Origin: Leptolyngbyaceae cyanobacterium CSU_1_4
GTDB taxonomy: Bacteria; Cyanobacteriota; Cyanobacteriia; Elainellales; Elainellaceae
DNA length: 44,262 nucleotides
Assembly: GCA_012034615.1 (NCBI GenBank)
Contig: JAAUPA010000009.1
Coordinates: 1 to 44,262 of the forward strand
Direction: 5' to 3'
Every line of letters begins with the position of its first letter. The first letter of the stretch is position 1. The position numbers were made by a program, and so were the translations under genes. Positions 44,233 to 44,262 of the stretch are shown piece after piece. The notes beneath the pieces were generated by a model. It was not told the DNA's origin, did no database searches, and saw only the letters and a program-made list of their open reading frames with translations.

Positions 44233-44262
44233 TGACTAATTTAGGCTGTAAGCCGTTCTAAG

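Noticed and set aside
1-44262. Many GCGATCGC palindromes as regulatory sites
   Set aside because: These are HIP1 octamers spread through genes and spacers genome-wide in cyanobacteria, not local operators.

Overview
The window is chromosomal DNA of a cyanobacterium. The octamer GCGATCGC (HIP1) and its GCGATCG/CGATCGC variants recur throughout genes and spacers. Many products are cyanobacterial or plastid-type families: Ycf46, Ycf35/DUF1257, PcxA/CemA, a phytol-kinase-like protein, the Hmp motility system, a monoglucosyldiacylglycerol synthase, DUF3146 and DUF6825. The intact hmp locus and the set of small conserved genes fit a filamentous or Leptolyngbya-like lineage, but that is inference. 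I saw no rRNA, tRNA, CRISPR array, prophage or complete insertion sequence. Gene content looks like ordinary core genome.

Layout. (1) 0.2-6.3 kb: phytol-kinase-like protein, DUF1400 protein, a small reverse-strand gene, then deoC, recO, a frameshifted MFS transporter and a GT4 glycosyltransferase (possible digalactosyl-lipid synthase). (2) 6.4-9.0 kb: a ribbon-helix-helix/Cys-pair protein, the AAA ATPase Ycf46 and a DUF1257/Ycf35 protein, closed by a clear terminator. (3) 9.0-22.3 kb: the motility/taxis locus, with hmpF on the reverse strand and hmpA-B-C-D-E (PATAN regulator, CheY, CheW, MCP, CheA) on the forward strand. Together they form one chemosensory array acting on type IV pili. (4) 22.4-27.2 kb, reverse strand: gcvT, a membrane-anchored Pro/Ser-rich protein, an LptF/G permease, lptB and a frameshifted lptA, so three parts of a lipopolysaccharide export machine. 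(5) 27.5-34.6 kb: DUF309, DUF6825, an ABC1/UbiB kinase, a frameshifted PP2C phosphatase, a YdcF protein, an acidic hypothetical, and a frameshifted P-loop/helicase-like protein. (6) 34.9-44.3 kb: pcxA, a lipoprotein nuclease, rodA, an Mrp ATPase, an SRPBCC protein, a radical SAM enzyme overlapping a GT2 glucolipid synthase, two small conserved genes and a MITE-like inverted-repeat element at the right edge.

The most notable signal is technical or evolutionary. Four genes (MFS, lptA, PP2C, helicase-like) each carry exactly one single-base frameshift at a mononucleotide run, while both halves remain fully family-like. This points to homopolymer sequencing errors or slippage rather than old pseudogenes. 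The most interesting biological items are the very long acidic, repeat-bearing linker in HmpE, a strong-RBS leader ORF coupled by ATGA to hmpB, the 86-nt overlap between the radical SAM and glucolipid synthase genes, and inverted repeats ahead of the RHH-ycf46-ycf35 group. I did not find a convincing wholly new system.
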